Of a stretch of 64,000 nt of DNA, positions 58,941-64,000 are shown piece by piece; the stretch's first letter is position 1, and the number at the start of each line of letters is the position of its first letter. Under the pieces are notes generated by a model that was not told the DNA's origin, ran no database searches, and saw only the letters and a program-made list of their open reading frames with translations. Made by a program: the position numbers and the translations under genes. Source of the DNA: Setophaga petechia (lineage: Eukaryota; Chordata; Aves; Passeriformes; Parulidae); NCBI GenBank assembly GCA_024362935.1, contig JANCRA010000008.1, positions 32,949,057 to 33,013,056 on the forward strand, written 5' to 3'.

Positions 58941-61900
58941 CAAAAACATATGGTTACAAGCTCTATGCATTTTATGTGACGGCTGTTGAAGCTGTCACAT
59001 GTGCAAACTTGATAACCGATGTGACACATACGCAAATAATTTGCTTGTTTAGTAACAATTCAAAGATTCATTATTCATGCAAAAACACGTTGTTTTTTAA
59101 AAATGATCAGATGGAAGTAGTCTTCATTTTGCACAATCTAGTCTCATTGGTGTGCAAACACTGATAAAATAAAGCTGGGAACTAAGTGGTATTAAAACAA
59201 ATCCAAGAATATGGGTATTTTCAGATAATTATTGAACCAGATGGTGTTTTTTGTTAATTCTGCCATCAGTCTGAGAACTTGATGTCTTACATCTGCACTT
59301 GGTAAAATAAATTTTGCCACTGACATTATTTCAGTTTTCTTAAAATATTTCAATCAATTTTACACCAAGATTTGCAAACATCTGCCATTCTACATGACTG
59401 TGAGATGAAATTATTTAAAAAAAAAATTCTTAGGAAAACACTTATCCTAAATTTAACTTAGGCTTAGCATTTCTGCTGCTAAGCTGTCGGAAATACTACT
59501 TTATGAATTATAAATAAAATGCTAATCATGTGCCAAAATACAGCTACCTTCAGTTTTGGAAGGAAGAATCTAGAAAAACTGGTGGAGACCTGAAGGTTCA
59601 TTTGGGGCTGCACCTTGGGACTTTACAGTCCCTTACTTTGTTCTTAAGGTTGAGAGGTTAGAACTTCATTGGCACAGAACTAATTAAAACTTCTTCCCTG
59701 GCCTCTGTAAGAATGAACAAACAAACAAACAAATCTGGAATATGTGACCAATCTATTTAGATCTACTTTAAATCAGTGGATATAAAACCAATCCAAACAG
59801 GCATTTAACCAGCAGCTATGTTATTCACCCTAATAGCACTCCTCATAAACATTATCACTCAAGTATTGTACCTCATAAACAGATGTGCTAAATCACTTAT
59901 GCACGTTTGACACCACATACAGCACTTAGATACTTCCTTTCTGTGATCTAAATCACAGCATTTCTTGAAAATTCAGCAGTAACAGGCAATAAAACTGTAG
60001 ACCTGGCTTTACTACTACACTGCTCTACTACAGCAAATCCCAAATAAGATCCCTTTCACACATGATAGAATAGATAATCTCCCTTTTTACCAGTAAATGC
60101 ATCCTCTGTGATACAAGCTGCACCCTAGCAATCATCAGACCATCAGAGGCACCATGTGTGATGGCATTTCATTTATACCAAATATCGTAATTGTGTGAAC
60201 TTATTTATGAATTCTGCAACAGCTGTGGGAAAATCCCTACTGCCTTCTCTATTGGTGAGCTTTTATTACAGTGCTTTGCTATTCTAGCACCTTTGTGTGG
60301 GTGACACAGCAGAGCACACCTGACCTGGCATACCAGTGCAAGTCTTCTGCAGCATGCCCTCAAGCCACGTGCCTTTGATTCCCACTCCTACCCTCCTGCT
60401 CCCTGGCCTGAGAGGAGAAGGCAGGAACACCTCTGAGTAAGATGGTATTTAAGACAGAAACAACTCTTTGCAGAAGGACTAGGAATTCCACATGAAAATA
60501 TGCCAACTTTCTCTGGTAGGGATCCTTCATAAAAGCCTCCTTCAATGCCTTTTATTTGATGAGAAATGGGAGGGATTGCCAAGGGTTGTCTGCAAAAGGG
60601 AAACTTCGGGAAGAACTGGTATGCCTGTCTGCATAACCACAATGTTCGGATAAAGGCTGTTTCTCTAGACAGAGATCCAAATCTCCTGAAGTGAACCTAG
60701 AGTCAGATCAGATGTCCTGTGGTGCACTGATTTATCTTGCCATAAAATGGAAAGTACAGCGCAGTACTCCACTAAGATTTGTTTACTGCATTTAACCTGA
60801 CTGATTGGAGGGTACCATGACACAAACCCTCACACCAGCATTTTGTTCCTTAATCCTCTGACCAATTTGGGGTGAATCCAGAATTCCCCATCAGTTTACA
60901 AGCAAAAGTTGTCTTTGAACAAGAAATCAGGGCACTCTAGAAAGCAAAAGAAAAGAGTCAGACAGGTGCACATCTGTAACCAGATATTCCCTGACATGAG
61001 GCTGGGACACATTGAGGGTGTTCAAATCTGGACTTAAGAACTGCCCCAGGATCCCCAGTTAGATGCAGCACTTCCTATTTCCCAACCTGAGAAAAATCAA
61101 GTGGGGGGTGAATTATAAAAATTAAAGATATGCTCCTCAAAAAACAGCAGTGAAAAACCCATCTTCCCCAAAAGTAGGAAACACTATCCATTAGGATATT
61201 TAAGATAAGTTTTAAAATCATTCACATGGCCTTTTTTTCAGAGTACAGAAGCCTATGATTGTTGACTGTTTTTATGTTAGGCTTTTTTTTTATCTTCTGG
61301 TTCCCTCTCATAGCTTGAGGCATGCAAGCTGGACAGAAGTGATATGAATAAATGTATTAAAAATATATTCAATGTATTTTGAGGTAAACAACATTTTATT
61401 ATCACTAGGTGGTCAGTTTAAAAAATATGGACATAAAATTTAATTTGTAGATATTAATTGAATACTATTTTAACATTATTCTCATCCAGTATCAGACAGT
61501 TGGTTAAAAAAAAAAGCAAAAAAGACTGATATGTAATGTCTTTTTTTTCCCTTTTATAGACTTGGCAAAGACCATCAGTTTATGGCCTGTTTCGTTTCTT
61601 GCCAGTAGACAGCACTGAAAGTTATAAAACTAAAACAATTGCTTTCATTTATATCTTTTCCTGATTACTCTGATAGCTGAAATGTCTGAAGAAGTTCAGA
61701 ATCTGTAAAGCCTGTCACATTATAGAAACATGTCTCTTTAAACTAAATGTGAAATTCCAGTAATTGAAGTGATAAATCTACTGTTTTTGCTAGGGTACTT
61801 TTGATGAGAACTATAGTAGTAAATTAGAAATTATTCTCTGCTGTTATATCATGGTAAAAGCCTTTCCATTATCTGTTGTCAGTCACTAGGTAAGGGCAAA

Positions 61901-63503
61901 TAACTCAGTTGTCAATCTAACAGTGGAACCTTAAGTTCTGGGAATAATCAATAAGGAAAAAAACCAAAAACTCTCTATTATCTTCATGTAATTCTTTAGA
62001 CAACTTGGAGTTGTTTTTTCCCTTTTTATTTCTGCACATCTCATTTATTCACAGATATATTGGATATCTTAGAATATTTCATTTTTTATAGCAAGCCTCA
62101 TGTCAGCTCGTTTTCAAATGGTATATGAGAGTTACATATCAATATGGGTAAGCAGCTCTACCTATGTGTCTATATGCAATTTTACACATGATACAGACTT
62201 AATTAAATTAGCAGTAAAAGCCACCTACATTTTATTATTGATTTTTCAGCTACACTATTTATTGACTAATATTTCTATTTTAAAAGTCCATGATATTTTG
62301 CACTTTCACGGATTCATGTAAACACCATTTGAAAGACTACAATTAATCTAAACATGGATACAAAAAACAACTATTATATGCCACTCACTCATGTTACAAT
62401 CTGGATTGAGAAAAAAAAAAGGCAAAAAAAGCAAAAGCAGTCACTTCCATCAGTTATGATGCCAAACCTTTGCAGCCTTGTTTGGTGCAAGAGACAAAGG
62501 AAAGCAGCTCAAGGAGTTCTTAGCTCTGACAGCTCCTCGCTCCATGGTCACTGCTTACGTCATGTAACCTCCTTTTCCTCATTCCATCAATAGGTAAAAT
62601 AGAAGAACAAAGTCCTAAAACAAATCCAAACTCAATGCATGATTACCAGCTGGACTGAAATAAATTTTGGGAAGGATGTGTGGCTGAAACTACCATTTTT
62701 AACACCTATTACTTATTTAAAAGATGGCTGGAATAAATGACTGGAAGAGTATTTTCCTGTTTATGTTTACATGTAAATTGTTCAGAACTTTTGATCTAGG
62801 ATTAGTTACAGACACAGAATAGGGACTGAAATATGCAATGAGAGAATGTTGAAATAGAATATATTTTCCTTCCTGATTTTACCATCTAATGGAAATAGGT
62901 GTCATTCGTGAAATTTGGATGTAGGTGCAAATTTCAAGTCCTGGAAATTTCAGGATTCTATGTTTTTTAGAGGGAAAGAATTATTTGCACATAAGAGGTG
63001 AAAATTACTGCTTCAGCAGTGGGTTTCCCTCCTAATATTAGAATAGGTGAATCATTAAAGAATAATCATTAAAGTATTTGAAACTTAAACTAAAATCAAT
63101 CAAAGAGAAGCAAAGAAAACAAATACAAAACTATGTCTAGCAATTTTCTTGGTAACTACTGAGAATATTAACAAAACTTAATAAATTTATACGCTTTAAT
63201 TTTGTGCACTTGAAAAAAATGCTGCACAAGAAAAGAAAACCTGCTTGTAAAGGAAGAAATTCTTGGGTTGTTCCACTTTAAAACCAGATTCTACTGATCT
63301 ATTATTGTATGGAACAATTTGCTTTGGTACCCAAAGTTGTGGGCTAAGGCATAAAATATGAGCTACTAGTCCAACTTCCTCTTTGGACTTGCTTGTAAAG
63401 AAAAAGAGAAAGGAAAAGGAGGCAAAATGAGATAAAAAAAGATGAAGTAAAAATTTGAATCTGAAAACGAATATTTTTCTTGAAGGAAAGAGGTATAAGG
63501 GAC

Positions 63504-64000
63504 TGTGTCCTAGGTTACAATATAAAAAGATGTATTCTATTCTCATCCCCAAGAATTGCTGAAACCAGGAGGGGCATTGTTTCTTCCTTATCTCCTGTTA
63601 ATGGGCCCATCAATGCCTTTCCACATGACTCAGAGACAACTCCCTCCAGGAGCCATTTCTGTTTAATGGACCCCCCACAGGACTCACAAAATGATATGAG
63701 CCCATTGGGAGATGCTCTGCCAGGGGGAGAGGAGCTAAGCATCCCCACCTGGATATAATCTGGGGTTTGGGACAGAAGAGTCAGTCTTTCACTGGATCTT
63801 CAGAAGAAGACTACACACCCTTTCTACAAGATCCCTGCTCCAACAGAACCACATCTGTCACTCCAGGAGGACTGCAGCCGCCAACCCAACTGGACTGCTA
63901 CCAACACCCTGACCAACATGGCATGAGGTTGGACTCTGACTCTTGTCAGTGGTTTTTCTTTTGTATTATTGCATTTGTTTTTTCTTTTCCTAATAAATTG
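63504..64000 (+). mobile_element. Endogenous retrovirus LTR (ERVL-like, passerine type), truncated by window edge
   Basis: The block starts with TGTGTCCTAGG (the LTR may begin at 63504 or 63506) and is compositionally unlike the flanking intron. It contains a TATA-like motif in GGATATAATCTGG (63751-63763), a C/A-rich stretch, a T-rich stretch and AATAAA at 63992-63997. This order (U3 promoter, then polyadenylation signal near R) is typical of a retroviral LTR. The wording matches an LTR family I recall from songbird genomes, probably ERVL class, but the name is from memory. No coding region is visible, and whether this is a solo LTR or the 5' end of a longer copy cannot be seen. It lies antisense to ZNF407, the usual orientation of tolerated intronic LTRs. 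Confidence 0.7.
63992..63997 (+). terminator. LTR polyadenylation signal AATAAA
   Basis: A canonical hexamer at the end of a T-rich stretch inside the LTR, just before the window edge. It is on the plus strand, so it would not end ZNF407 transcripts. Confidence 0.5.

Larger units (their letters stand above)
26647..64000 (-). other. ZNF407: ZNF407 intron preceding the last exon (at least 37 kb)
   Basis: From the acceptor at 26647 to the window edge no further ZNF407 exon was found. The frames on the minus strand show no finger linker (HTGEKP type) and no paired C-x2-C / H-x3-H finger, which the upstream exons of this family encode. ZNF407 is known to span several hundred kilobases in mammals, so a very long last intron is expected. 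The DNA is AT-rich with many A or T runs. It contains the microsatellites, tandem duplications, CNE-like blocks and LTR listed separately. Other open frames in it are short, unspliced and without recognisable domains. Confidence 0.7.

Overview
The window is vertebrate nuclear DNA, most likely from a songbird. Three things point that way: the only recognisable gene part is the end of a conserved vertebrate zinc-finger gene, interspersed repeats are sparse and include the tail of a CR1 LINE, and the right edge enters a long terminal repeat of a type I recognise from passerine genomes. There are no operons, bacterial genes or CRISPR arrays. The many short open frames are what random vertebrate intergenic and intronic DNA produces.

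Layout. Positions 1 to about 24,150 are intergenic DNA downstream of the gene. This part is visibly richer in G+C and holds microsatellites, a 198-base pure-purine tract (9075-9272), a pair of copies of an unnamed dispersed repeat (7881-7950 and 10065-10130), a CR1 3' end (16890-16992), several blocks that look like conserved non-coding elements, and one intriguing candidate terminal exon (15844-16020). Positions 24,150-26,646 are the last exon of ZNF407 on the minus strand: splice acceptor, 450 codons, TGA, and a 3' UTR of about 1.1 kb ending at AATAAA signals. From 26,647 to the right edge is AT-rich intron of the same gene, more than 37 kb with no exon that I can see. It carries microsatellites, small tandem duplications and several homeodomain-site-rich blocks. 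The last 500 bases are an antisense LTR cut off by the window edge.

Functional reading. ZNF407 is a large nuclear C2H2 zinc-finger transcription factor. In mammals it lies next to ZADH2/PTGR3 and the developmental regulator TSHZ1, and its 3' end faces them. If that order holds here, the left side of the window leads toward TSHZ1, and the CNE-like blocks in the intergenic part and in the ZNF407 intron could be long-range enhancers of it. That is inference from known synteny; neither neighbour is in the window.

The best candidate for something undescribed is the short plus-strand block at 15844-16020. It has a good splice acceptor, a 49-residue protein-like frame, a stop and a close AATAAA. 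Its resemblance to interferon-gamma is weak and may be chance. Conservation, transcription and repeat-family calls could not be computed here and are marked as such.
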